Of a stretch of 30,899 nucleotides of DNA, positions 23,601-30,824 are shown piece by piece (positions within the stretch are counted from its first letter, which is position 1; the number at the start of each line of letters is the position of its first letter). This DNA is from a virus: positions 1 through 30,899 of IMG/VR virus record IMGVR_UViG_3300042392_000559. One strand, given 5' to 3'. The notes under the pieces were generated by a model that worked only from the letters and a program-made list of their open reading frames with translations, made no database searches and was not told where the DNA came from. A program made the translations under genes and the position numbers.

Positions 23601-24011
23601 ATGGCAACATCGGGAGTATTTAACGGCACGAACCTATTGATCAAAGTTGAGGGGACTGCAATTGCACACACAACATCATGTTCATTGTCTATTTCACAGG
23701 ACATTGCAGATGCAACAACAAAAAATTCAGGCGGTTGGTCTGAGGGAATCAGCGGTTTACGTTCAGGTGAAATTTCATTTGATGGTTTAGTAAACTACGC
23801 ATCGGCTGCAAATGCTGAGGAATTAGTCGATTTCGTTTTGAACCGTACAATCATCACTTGTGTATTCGGAACAACGGCAACAGGTGATGTGATTTACACA
23901 GCGGAAGGTTACATTGCATCTATTGAGCAATCAGCAGAAATGGAAGCAGCGGTGACATTCTCAGGATCAATCACATTGACAGGCGCAATCGTAAAATCAA
24001 CAAACGCATAA
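23601..24011 (+). CDS. major tail tube protein, paralogue 2 (TP901-1 family)
   Basis: A 136-aa protein with the same tube fold as the preceding gene: GVFNGTNLLIKVEGTAIAHT, SCSLSISQDIADATTKNSGG, WSEGISGLRSGEISFDGLVN, an ELVDFVLNRTIITCVFG helix-strand pair, and VTFSGSITLTGAIVKSTNA. This type forms the stacked hexameric rings of the siphovirus tail. It has its own promoter-like TATATTTG and a strong hairpin terminator 21 bases after its stop, so it is probably made in large amount and is the better candidate for the bulk tube protein. Confidence 0.88.
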   Translation: MATSGVFNGTNLLIKVEGTAIAHTTSCSLSISQDIADATTKNSGGWSEGISGLRSGEISFDGLVNYASAANAEELVDFVLNRTIITCVFGTTATGDVIYTAEGYIASIEQSAEMEAAVTFSGSITLTGAIVKSTNA

Positions 24012-24031
24012 TTTGTTAAATTAAAATACAC

Positions 24032-24062
24032 CCCCTGCATCGGTAATATGGTGCAGGGGTTT
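24032..24062 (+). terminator. hairpin terminator after tail tube gene
   Basis: CCCCTGCA (24032-24039) pairs exactly with TGCAGGGG (24052-24059) around a 12-base loop, followed by TTTAGAGTTTA. The stem is strong but the T-tract is short, so partial read-through into the chaperone genes is likely. Confidence 0.75.
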
Positions 24063-24088
24063 AGAGTTTATCACCTAATCAAACACAA

Positions 24089-24478
24089 ATGGAAAATCGC
24101 AAACGTGGCTATTGTCAATTAAATATTGGCGGTCAAAATCGCACACTACATTTTTCGATGAATTTTTGGGTTGCATTTGAGGATGCAAGTGGCCACAAAA
24201 TATCAGAAATCGACAAAGTATTTTCATCAGGAATTTCATTGAATACAATGCGTGCATTAGTTTATGCAGGTTTATTGGCATATGATCAAGAAAACGGAAA
24301 TGAAATTGATTACAATGTTTTTCAGGTAGGATCGTGGATGGAGGATATGACACCGGATTCATTGACATTGTTAGTGAATACATTAATGGAATCAAGAATT
24401 TTGGGTAATGACTTGAATGCAGGTGTGCGCAGAAACGTTGAAAAATCCACAAAAAACCCAAAGCCGATCAACCCCTAA
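24089..24478 (+). CDS. tail assembly chaperone gpG-like
   Basis: A 129-aa protein in the position of lambda gpG, between the tail tube and tape measure. It opens MENRKRGYCQLNIGGQNRTL and has a helical chaperone pattern (FSMNFWVAFEDASGHKISEI, ALVYAGLLAYDQENGNEIDY, SWMEDMTPDSLTLLVNTLME). The C-terminus is lysine/proline-rich (VEKSTKNPKPINP). The codons aca-aaa-aac near 24449-24457 form a slippery heptamer from which a -1 shift enters the next open frame, making a longer GT-type protein. gpG binds the tape measure protein and recruits tube subunits. Call rests on position, fold pattern and the frameshift signal. Confidence 0.88.
   Translation: MENRKRGYCQLNIGGQNRTLHFSMNFWVAFEDASGHKISEIDKVFSSGISLNTMRALVYAGLLAYDQENGNEIDYNVFQVGSWMEDMTPDSLTLLVNTLMESRILGNDLNAGVRRNVEKSTKNPKPINP
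24451..24457 (+). promoter_or_regulatory. programmed -1 frameshift site (A AAA AAC) joining gpG and gpT
   Basis: The heptamer A-AAA-AAC lies in the gpG frame, 18 bases before its stop codon. The -1 frame is open from 24442 through to 24792, so slipping gives a fusion of about 234 residues (123 from gpG plus 111). A short CCCC...GGG pairing (24472-24484) lies downstream. This is the canonical heptamer type of tail chaperone genes. Confidence 0.85.
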
Positions 24479-24489
24479 CGTGGGACAGA

Positions 24490-24792
24490 ATGCTTGATTT
24501 TTACATAGGTCAGGCAGGTATTTCACCGGATCAGTTTTGGCGCAATACTTGGAAAGAAAATGCGTTGTTGGGGGAGAGTTGGAGTGTGAACGTAAATTTG
24601 AATTGGGAAATGGCCCGATATATTTCCACAATGATTGTCAATTCGAATGCCGTGAAAAAATCACAAATAATTACACCTGATAAATTATTCCCGTTGCCAC
24701 AGGATGTGTATTTGGAGAAAGGTAAACCGAAATCAACACCGGAACAATTCAAAGCATTTTTAGAACAAATTGAAAAAAGTCAATCCAAATAA
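24490..24792 (+). CDS. tail assembly chaperone gpT part (made by -1 frameshift)
   Basis: The reading frame is open from 24442; the ATG at 24490 (MLDFYIGQAGISPDQFWRNT) is probably not the true start, because the frame is entered by ribosomal slippage from the gpG gene. The sequence continues with NVNLNWEMARYISTMIVNSN and ends PEQFKAFLEQIEKSQSK, features (D-F-W--T--E, aromatic and helical) that fit the T domain of lambda gpGT, which contacts the tail tube. The gene ends inside a terminator hairpin (24781-24810). The fusion is inferred from the open frame plus the slippery heptamer. Confidence 0.82.
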   Translation: MLDFYIGQAGISPDQFWRNTWKENALLGESWSVNVNLNWEMARYISTMIVNSNAVKKSQIITPDKLFPLPQDVYLEKGKPKSTPEQFKAFLEQIEKSQSK

Positions 24793-24810
24793 TGGGTTGG
24801 CTTTTTTTTT
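24781..24810 (+). terminator. terminator between tail chaperones and tape measure
   Basis: CAATCC (24781-24786) pairs with GGGTTG (24794-24799), one G-U, loop AAATAAT, followed by GC and nine T. It overlaps the gpT stop and lies 11 bases before the tape measure ATG, so it probably attenuates rather than stops transcription. Confidence 0.65.
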
Positions 24811-24821
24811 AACTTTACATT

Positions 24822-27044
24822 ATGGCAGAGGAACTAAAAGTACGAATAACCGGTGACGCAACCGATTTTGATTTGGCATTATCGGATGCGCAGAAATCAT
24901 TGGTTGCATTTTCTAAACAAGCAGCGCAATTGGGCAAAACAATGTCCACATATGTAACTGCGCCATTATTGGCGGCAGGTGCTGCATCAATCAAAATGGC
25001 ATCCGATTTCAATGAATCATTGAATAAAGTTGATGTTTCATTTAAAAGCGCATCTGGATCAGTCACGGAATTTGCAAAAACATCATTAAAAACATACGGT
25101 ATTGCATCAGGTACGGCATTGGATATGGCATCCAATTTCGGTGATATGGCAACATCAATGGGATTGGGTGTTGGTGAGGCATCTAAATTATCCACATCAT
25201 TAGTTGGATTGGCCGGTGATATGGCATCCTTTAAAAATATTCGAATTGATGTTGCACAAACAGCATTAAACGGAATTTTTACCGGTGAAACAGAATCATT
25301 GAAGCGATTGGGCATTGTAATGACCGAAGCCAACGTGAAAGCATATGCGTTTGCACAGGGCATCACAAAGCAATACGAAACGATGTCACAGGCAGAAAAG
25401 GTAATGTTGCGTTATCAATACGTGATGTCGGTGACAAAGAATGCACAGGGTGACTTTGCCAGAACAAACGAAAACGCAGCCAATCAGATGCGTATGTTTG
25501 GGGAAGGGATGAAACAATTAAGTGCTGAAATTGGGCAGGTAATGTTGCCAGCGGTTACATCAGTAACAAGGGCGGCCAATGATATGATCAGCGGATTTTC
25601 AGGTGCATCAGAGGGAACAAAAGGGTTTGTGGTTGCATTGGGTTTAATTGCAGCAGGAACAGGGCCATTGTTATTTTTGGTGGGAACAATTGTACCGAAA
25701 GTAATTGAGGGATTCAATTTAATGAGTGCAGCAGCGGTTAAATTTAATTTGACATTAACATCAGCCACAGGGATTGCAGGATTGGCGGCATTATTTGGGG
25801 TTGCTGCAAAATCTGCATATGATTACGCAAAAGCATTGAATCCTGATAATAAGCTAACAGAGCAAGAAAAAAAGGATGCAAATGCAATTAGAGCAAAAAA
25901 CAAAGAGATATTAGCATCAATTGAATTGCTTAAAAAGCAAAAAGGGATGGCAGGTGGCCCGATTACCGGTTTAAATACGGCACAGGGTATTTCAACGCAA
26001 TCTTTTGATGCACAAATTGCAGCGCAACAAAAATTGTTAGCGCAAAACAACGCATTAATTGCAGGTTTAGAGAAAAAAAGCAAAACGGATGCTGCATTAA
26101 CAGCACAAGCAGATGCGGAGGCACAAAAGGAACAAAAAAGAATTTCGGCTGCATTAGGAGGCAAAGAAAAAGCATTTAAAATAGAAAAAGACAATTTGCT
26201 TGAAATGCAATTGTTGAAATTGAAAAGTGCTGCATTGGATGAAGAAATTGCCAAAAAGGAATTGAAAATGGCTAAATTTCAGGCATTTGGTGACACATCA
26301 AATGTCAAAGATTTGCCAACATTTGCCGGTGATCTTGTAAAGCATTTCGAGAAATTCCCTGCAATTGGTGAAAAGATTATGGGAATCACCACCAATTTAG
26401 GCACGTTAAAATCACCATTATCTGTAATGGATGCATCAATTCAAGCATCAACATTATTGCAAACAACACAGCTTGATGGATTATTATTAAAATACAACCA
26501 GATTATGTCTGTTGGCCAAATGGTGGCAGATACAACAGGTCAAGCATTTACAGCATTGGGTGATTCAATTGTGGCATCAATGGGTTTTGCATCCACAGGA
26601 TTTGAAGGTTTTGCACAAATAATGATGCAAACTTTGGTAAAATTAGGAGCAATGATTTTGCAACAAATTGTTATGAATAAAGCATCGGCAATTTCAAGTG
26701 CTGTGGCCGGTGCATCACAATCAGCGGCAGCAACAGGGCCGGCTGCAATATTCACACAACCGGCATTCATTGCAACAGCAATTGGTGGTATATTATCTGC
26801 ATTTGCGGCCATTCCAAAGTTTGCAGCAGGTGGTATCGTATCAGGCCCAACAATGGGTTTGATGGGTGAATATCCGGGTGCAAAATCAAATCCAGAGGTG
26901 ATTGCACCATTGTCAAAATTACAGGGAATGTTAGATCAAGGCAATGGCGGAACGGCAAATGTATCAGGTGAATTTGTGTTGAGAGGTCAGGATTTGGTGG
27001 TGGCATTACAAAGAGCAGAAAAGCAACGAAATAGAATTGGATAA
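24822..27044 (+). CDS. tail tape measure protein
   Basis: A 740-aa protein that sets tail length and is ejected with DNA. Residues 1-240 follow the tape measure core: ELKVRITGDATDFDLALSDA, QKSLVAFSKQAAQLGKTMST, a FNESLNKVDVSFKSASGSVT stretch, TSLKTYGIASGTALDMASNF, GTALDMASNFGDMATSMGLG, and RLGIVMTEANVKAYAFAQGI. Then come a hydrophobic segment (GLIAAGTGPLLFLVGTIV), a lysine/alanine-rich helical middle, and a hydrophobic C-terminal region (AIFTQPAFIATAIGGILSAF) ending in a Gly-rich GGIVSGPTMGLMGEYPG motif typical of these proteins. At 740 residues, and about 0.15 nm per residue, a tail near 110 nm is expected. It precedes the tail-tip gene by two bases. Confidence 0.93.
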   Translation: MAEELKVRITGDATDFDLALSDAQKSLVAFSKQAAQLGKTMSTYVTAPLLAAGAASIKMASDFNESLNKVDVSFKSASGSVTEFAKTSLKTYGIASGTALDMASNFGDMATSMGLGVGEASKLSTSLVGLAGDMASFKNIRIDVAQTALNGIFTGETESLKRLGIVMTEANVKAYAFAQGITKQYETMSQAEKVMLRYQYVMSVTKNAQGDFARTNENAANQMRMFGEGMKQLSAEIGQVMLPAVTSVTRAANDMISGFSGASEGTKGFVVALGLIAAGTGPLLFLVGTIVPKVIEGFNLMSAAAVKFNLTLTSATGIAGLAALFGVAAKSAYDYAKALNPDNKLTEQEKKDANAIRAKNKEILASIELLKKQKGMAGGPITGLNTAQGISTQSFDAQIAAQQKLLAQNNALIAGLEKKSKTDAALTAQADAEAQKEQKRISAALGGKEKAFKIEKDNLLEMQLLKLKSAALDEEIAKKELKMAKFQAFGDTSNVKDLPTFAGDLVKHFEKFPAIGEKIMGITTNLGTLKSPLSVMDASIQASTLLQTTQLDGLLLKYNQIMSVGQMVADTTGQAFTALGDSIVASMGFASTGFEGFAQIMMQTLVKLGAMILQQIVMNKASAISSAVAGASQSAAATGPAAIFTQPAFIATAIGGILSAFAAIPKFAAGGIVSGPTMGLMGEYPGAKSNPEVIAPLSKLQGMLDQGNGGTANVSGEFVLRGQDLVVALQRAEKQRNRIG

Positions 27045-27046
27045 TT

Positions 27047-28978
27047 ATGGCATATGGTGTGAAATATCGTTTGGAATTTGCCGACATAAAAGGCAACAAA
27101 CGAAAGGTTGAGATTTTCAAAAATGGGTACACCGGTGAGGTTTTACCAATGATTGGAACAGGTGAGCCGGTTGAAATTGAGTGGAAGGCTGAGGAAGATT
27201 TGTATGAGCCATTAATAGGATCATTATGCACATTGAATTTATTGGTGACAGATGATGTGACCTATGATGACTTTTATTTGTACGATGAACGTGAATACAA
27301 AGTCGTGATTTATTACGAATCATCGGCAGGCAATTGGGGAACATATTGGTCGGGTTGGGTTGTAAACGATTTATATTCACAGGCATTGGTTTCCACACCA
27401 TATTCATTGTCAATCACAGCCACAGACAATTTAGGTCAATTAGATGGATTTGATACGTGGATGCCTGCAGTTAATGTAGATAATCAAACCCTGTGGAAAT
27501 TTATGTGGAATGCATTAACCAATTTAGGATTGGATTATGACATTTACATTAGCAATGATTTAAGGATTGCAACCGATTCTGCGTGGAAAAACGTGTTTGA
27601 TCAGGTGACAATCAAAAAGGTCGGATTTTATCACGATTATTATATTATCAACGATGCAAAAATGACATTGCGTTCAATTTTACTTGGATTCAATTGCCGT
27701 TTATTTCAATCGTTTGGCCGTTGGTATATTGTGAACAATTCATCGTATGGCGATCAACGAATCATTGCAGGAATCCAAGCAGGAACATACACGGGATCGG
27801 GAATTTTAACAGCCAAACAAGCATTTTTAAATGGTGGATCAGAGGAAATCAAATATTGGATTTATAATGCATCTGGGGTTGAGCAATCAACGGTGACAAC
27901 CAATATGCTGAAAATTGTGCCAACCAATATGCAACCGATTGGCCAAAACCTATTCAGAACACCACGCAGACCGGTTAAAAAATATCAGGAAATTGTGGAC
28001 ATTTCACAACAACAGGTTGATTTAAACCTAAATGCATCGTTTGAATTTGGTTACGAAAATTGGGATACCACATTCGGTGCAGTTGGAACATTTGAGCCAA
28101 ACGCATTTGCAGGCCGTAAGGCGATTAAATTCACAGGCACAAGTGCATTGGGTGTATATCAAACAAAATTGTTTAGCACAGGGGCAGCAAATGCCATCAA
28201 AGGCAATCAATATCAGGTTTTGTTTTCGGTTAATATAGACAAAGGGGGAAGCGACAACAGATTGCCATGGTATTTGCGTATTGAATATGCACCGGGTGTT
28301 TATCAATATTGGAGTGAAACAAATAAAACATGGGGTACATCACCCGGATCGGTACTATGGAATGAAACGGCGGTAGTTGGGGCAGGTACATTTGAATCAT
28401 TCAAATTTACGGCAAAGGAAGCACCAGAACCGGGACAAATTCAATTGGGGTTTGCATTACCTTATGTAAACGCAACCGGATCGTACACAGGTGTGTATTT
28501 GGACAATTGTGCGGTACGTAATATTGACAAAGAACAAAACGTTTACAAAGAGGCATATTTTATCAGGGAACAATCAGGCACATTTGTGACATCCGATGTG
28601 ATGGAGCATAAAGATGTTGTACAGGCCGATGTTGATTCAGTTGTATTTTCGGGTGCATTTACGGATAATAATTCATTCAAACGTGCGCAGGATGCTAATG
28701 GTTTATTTTTGGAACAAATAGTCACACAGCAAAGATTGAATGATTTTAGGCAATATTCAATGCAATATGAAGGCGATTTGTATAATATGGATGATTTTGG
28801 TGTGATGTCAATGGCTCATAAATTATGGATCAAATTTGACACATTAACCGAAACAGATTCGGCAATTGTTGATTCAATACGTGTTCAATTAAAATCAAAC
28901 ATATATACTTGTCAATTCCACATCCCAAATAATTACACGGATGTGGCAAGCAATTACAGGGTATCGTATCAGGAATAA
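27047..28978 (+). CDS. tail tip / distal tail protein with carbohydrate-binding-like insert
   Basis: A 643-aa protein directly after the tape measure, where siphoviruses place distal tail or hub proteins. The N-terminus reads MAYGVKYRLEFADIKGNKRK, with IEWKAEEDLYEPLIGSLCTL, YDDFYLYDEREYKVVIYYES and TYWSGWVVNDLYSQALVSTP, a pattern I know from Bacteroidota phage tail proteins (P-LIGS, F-L-DERDY--EIY, Y--GW---D-Y). Residues about 325-494 look like a separate jelly-roll module (NASFEFGYENW, FAGRKAIKFTG, LRIEYAPGVYQYW, TGVYLDNCAVRNID) similar to CBM4/9-type carbohydrate-binding domains. The C-terminus resumes tail-protein sequence. The insert may bind surface sugars; this is inference. Confidence 0.82.
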   Translation: MAYGVKYRLEFADIKGNKRKVEIFKNGYTGEVLPMIGTGEPVEIEWKAEEDLYEPLIGSLCTLNLLVTDDVTYDDFYLYDEREYKVVIYYESSAGNWGTYWSGWVVNDLYSQALVSTPYSLSITATDNLGQLDGFDTWMPAVNVDNQTLWKFMWNALTNLGLDYDIYISNDLRIATDSAWKNVFDQVTIKKVGFYHDYYIINDAKMTLRSILLGFNCRLFQSFGRWYIVNNSSYGDQRIIAGIQAGTYTGSGILTAKQAFLNGGSEEIKYWIYNASGVEQSTVTTNMLKIVPTNMQPIGQNLFRTPRRPVKKYQEIVDISQQQVDLNLNASFEFGYENWDTTFGAVGTFEPNAFAGRKAIKFTGTSALGVYQTKLFSTGAANAIKGNQYQVLFSVNIDKGGSDNRLPWYLRIEYAPGVYQYWSETNKTWGTSPGSVLWNETAVVGAGTFESFKFTAKEAPEPGQIQLGFALPYVNATGSYTGVYLDNCAVRNIDKEQNVYKEAYFIREQSGTFVTSDVMEHKDVVQADVDSVVFSGAFTDNNSFKRAQDANGLFLEQIVTQQRLNDFRQYSMQYEGDLYNMDDFGVMSMAHKLWIKFDTLTETDSAIVDSIRVQLKSNIYTCQFHIPNNYTDVASNYRVSYQE

Positions 28979-28990
28979 TTTTGTTTTTCA

Positions 28991-29092
28991 TAGGTTTGGT
29001 AGTGCGCATCCGTTCATCTTATGGGTGAAGCGGATGTTGATTAGGTTGAATGCAGAATGGTCGTGGAATTATCTACGGCCATTTTTGTTTTA
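28991..29092 (+). ncRNA. candidate small RNA between tail tip and phosphoesterase genes
   Basis: In the 139-base gap, a TAGGTTTG (28991-28998, TAnnTTTG type) is followed by a strong hairpin: CATCCG-TTCA (29007-29016) with TGAA-g-CGGATG (29026-29036, one bulged G). Some 20 bases later comes an intrinsic terminator (29057-29092). A transcript of about 85 bases with two stem-loops would result. No -33 box is visible, and the first hairpin might instead be a processing or 3'-end element of the tail operon. Confidence 0.35.
29057..29092 (+). terminator. intrinsic terminator before the phosphoesterase unit
   Basis: ATGGTCGT (29057-29064) pairs with ACGGCCAT (29075-29082), one G-U pair, 10-base loop, followed by TTTTGTTTTA. 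It probably ends the tail transcript. Confidence 0.8.
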
Positions 29093-29099
29093 TTTGTCG

Positions 29100-29130
29100 G
29101 TTTTACTAATTAGTTAAATGGCTAATTTTG
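29100..29130 (+). promoter_or_regulatory. promoter/operator: GTTTTA-CTAATTAG-N8-CTAATTTTG before phosphoesterase
   Basis: The palindrome CTAATTAG (29106-29113), eight spacer bases and CTAATTTTG (29122-29130) repeat the arrangement before the prohead protease, with identical spacing. The element overlaps the first ATG of the gene; the second ATG (29145) lies 14 bases downstream, as in the protease gene. Confidence 0.6.
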
Positions 29131-30128
29131 AAAAAAAACTACAAATGGGTTTAAAACACGATCAAATCAAGGATCATTTTTTTTCATCGCCATTATCAAT
29201 GAAACATTTTTCGGAAAAATACCACGAAACGTATGGTTATGTAGATGCAAAGCAGATGAGAAAAATGATGAGCCGGTACAATATCTTGTCACGTGTAAGG
29301 GCTGAAAAAACATTGGCTGATTTACCAAAGGCACAAATCGAATCCACAACATTTTTCGAATTAGAAAATTTTGGAATTGAGGAATCAATTGGTAAGGAAT
29401 ACACATCAGCACGATTACCGGATCATTTAAAGAAAATTGGAATATTATCGGATATTCACGTGCCGTTCCATTCTGTTGAAGCAGTTGTGTGCGCAATTAA
29501 GTATTTAAAGGAACAAAAAATTGATTGCTTGTATCTGAATGGAGACACCTTTGACCAATATTCCATCAGCAGACACGAACGTGATCCCGATCTCAGGGAC
29601 TATCCAAAGGAAGTAGAAATGTGCCGTAATTTCCTGCAAACTTTGCGTGGTATATTTCCAACAATCCCGATTTATTTTAAGGCAGGCAATCACGAAAACA
29701 GGCATCAAAGATATATAAACCAACAGGCAGAAGAATTTGCGCAGTTGCACGAATTGCAATTTGAGCAATTTTTTAGATTGGATGTGTTAGACATTAAATA
29801 TGTTCCTGATTGGCAGGGAATGGAAATGGGCGATTTGTTGGTGTGTCACGGTCACGAATTGATGGCAGGTGGAATGAATCCATCACAAAGCACGTTTAAT
29901 AAAACGTTTTGCAATACGTTGATTGGACACGTACACAGGACAACAAATACCACCAAAAAGACAGGTTTTAAAGAATACATCCACACGTATTCCACAGGAT
30001 GTTTGACACAATTATCCCCAAAATATTATCCTTTTGCCCAGCACAATCACGGGTTTGCATTAGTAATGATAACCGATGGGAAGGCAAAGGTTGAAAATAT
30101 AATGATAAAAGATGGAAAAATTGTGTAG
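29118..30128 (+). CDS. calcineurin-like metallophosphoesterase with N-terminal helical domain
   Basis: A two-domain protein of 336 aa (or 327 aa if it starts at the ATG at 29145, which the overlapping promoter favours). The phosphoesterase domain shows all metal-binding motifs: ILSDIHVPFH (Asp112, His114), NGDTFDQ (Asp143), AGNHENRH (Asn191, His192), CHGHE (His244, His246) and GHVHR (His271, His273). Residues 1-75 form a helix-turn-helix-like region (PLSMKHFSEKYHETYGYVDA, then KQMRKMMSRYNILSR). The substrate is unknown; phosphoprotein, nucleic acid ends or cyclic nucleotides are all possible. The gene sits alone between two terminators with its own promoter, a moron-like arrangement. Confidence 0.9.
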   Translation: MANFEKKLQMGLKHDQIKDHFFSSPLSMKHFSEKYHETYGYVDAKQMRKMMSRYNILSRVRAEKTLADLPKAQIESTTFFELENFGIEESIGKEYTSARLPDHLKKIGILSDIHVPFHSVEAVVCAIKYLKEQKIDCLYLNGDTFDQYSISRHERDPDLRDYPKEVEMCRNFLQTLRGIFPTIPIYFKAGNHENRHQRYINQQAEEFAQLHELQFEQFFRLDVLDIKYVPDWQGMEMGDLLVCHGHELMAGGMNPSQSTFNKTFCNTLIGHVHRTTNTTKKTGFKEYIHTYSTGCLTQLSPKYYPFAQHNHGFALVMITDGKAKVENIMIKDGKIV

Positions 30129-30176
30129 TTTTGCATTGGTAGTAAAGGTTTAATGATTCATACAGTTGTTGTTTAG

Positions 30177-30209
30177 AAAGGGCAGATCCGATGGTTTTGC
30201 CCTTTTTTT
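30177..30209 (+). terminator. intrinsic terminator after phosphoesterase
   Basis: AAAGGGCA (30177-30184) pairs exactly with TGCCCTTT (30198-30205) around a 13-base loop, followed by four more T. The stem is eight bp and the tail seven T in total. Confidence 0.88.
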
Positions 30210-30247
30210 GACCGTTAAATAAATAATTTATATTTTTTTGATTTATT

Positions 30248-30291
30248 TTGTTTGAAATTGTTTGAAAGTTAAAATAAAGGTTGTATGTTTG
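30248..30291 (+). promoter_or_regulatory. strong Bacteroidota promoter with tandem 10-bp repeat
   Basis: TTTG (30261-30264), 19 bases, TATGTTTG (30284-30291): an exact match to the -33/-7 consensus with ideal spacing, in a very AT-rich region. The -33 box lies in the second of two perfect tandem copies of TTGTTTGAAA (30248-30257 and 30258-30267), one helical turn apart, suggesting a regulator site. It points toward the small genes at the right end. Confidence 0.8.
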
Positions 30292-30296
30292 AATCA

Positions 30297-30316
30297 CAAT
30301 AACAACGGAGTTATTG
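30297..30316 (+). promoter_or_regulatory. 5' leader stem-loop at the predicted transcription start
   Basis: CAATAAC (30297-30303) pairs exactly with GTTATTG (30310-30316) around AACGGA. It begins 6 bases after the -7 box, so the message would start with this hairpin, which could protect its 5' end. The stem contains few G/C pairs. Confidence 0.5.
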
Positions 30317-30332
30317 AAAAACAACAACAAAA

Positions 30333-30491
30333 ATGAAAAATTTACAAAATTTTATTCCCGCATTTGAAATTTTTAAAGAAAACAGAACATCTGATTGGGT
30401 TACAATTTTAATTCCAAAATCAGATTATACTAAGCAATTAGTTCAAAAGAAAATGGAATTTTATATCCAATTAGGTTATTCAGTTAAATAA
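30333..30491 (+). CDS. small protein (52 aa), first gene of the right-end operon
   Basis: The first ATG behind the strong promoter. The product starts MKNLQNFIPAFEIFKENRTS, continues DWVTILIPKSDYTKQLVQKK and ends with GYSVK. It has mixed alpha/beta character with amphipathic helices, no membrane segment and no cysteine. The length and clear promoter context argue for a real gene, and small promoter-proximal phage genes often act on the host early in infection, but nothing here identifies a target. The leader contains an AACAACAACAAAA run before the ATG, a typical Bacteroidota start context. Confidence 0.6.
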   Translation: MKNLQNFIPAFEIFKENRTSDWVTILIPKSDYTKQLVQKKMEFYIQLGYSVK

Positions 30492-30513
30492 TAAATTTTT
30501 AAACAACAAAATT

Positions 30514-30624
30514 ATGTGGAATCTATTAAAAACAATTGACAAAAACGATATTGCAGGTTTAGTTATCGTTTTAACAGCCATTGCAATTTGTGTGAAACTT
30601 ATGTACATCGTTGGAAACATTTAA
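30514..30624 (+). CDS. small membrane protein (36 aa)
   Basis: The ATG at 30514 opens MWNLLKTIDKNDIAGLVIVL, followed by TAIAICVKLMYIVGNI. A single membrane segment spans about residues 13-34. It lies 22 bases after the preceding small gene and 11 bases before the next, without an obvious promoter between them. No family is recognised; the membrane helix and operon position are the only evidence. Confidence 0.5.
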   Translation: MWNLLKTIDKNDIAGLVIVLTAIAICVKLMYIVGNI

Positions 30625-30635
30625 TCACTACGGAA

Positions 30636-30824
30636 ATGATATACAAAATCACATTTAAAGATAGTTCAGGGTATTACACCGTGACAAAAGATTTTGCCAA
30701 CACAGATGAGTTGGGCAAATACATTCAGAATGAAATGGCCAATTATGGCGGAAAAGAAATAGGCATTGAGGAATTTGAATCAATGCAGGAAATGTTAGAA
30801 AAAAGATATGAGGGTAAAAATTAA
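30636..30824 (+). CDS. small hypothetical protein (62 aa)
   Basis: I start at ATG 30636 (MIYKITFKDSSGYYTVTKDF); a GTG further upstream would run through the end of the previous gene. The protein looks like a beta hairpin followed by an acidic helix (ANTDELGKYIQNEMANYGGK, then EEFESMQEMLEKRYEGKN). It has no cysteine, no membrane segment and a net negative C-terminal half. Small acidic proteins of this kind in phage early operons sometimes mimic DNA or bind host enzymes, but this one has no diagnostic feature. Confidence 0.6.
   Translation: MIYKITFKDSSGYYTVTKDFANTDELGKYIQNEMANYGGKEIGIEEFESMQEMLEKRYEGKN

Noticed and set aside
24815-25366. 183-aa reverse-strand frame opposite the tape measure
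   Set aside because: Antisense shadow of a strongly supported gene; repetitive N/D/A composition and no motifs. The same applies to the other reverse-strand frames in the window.
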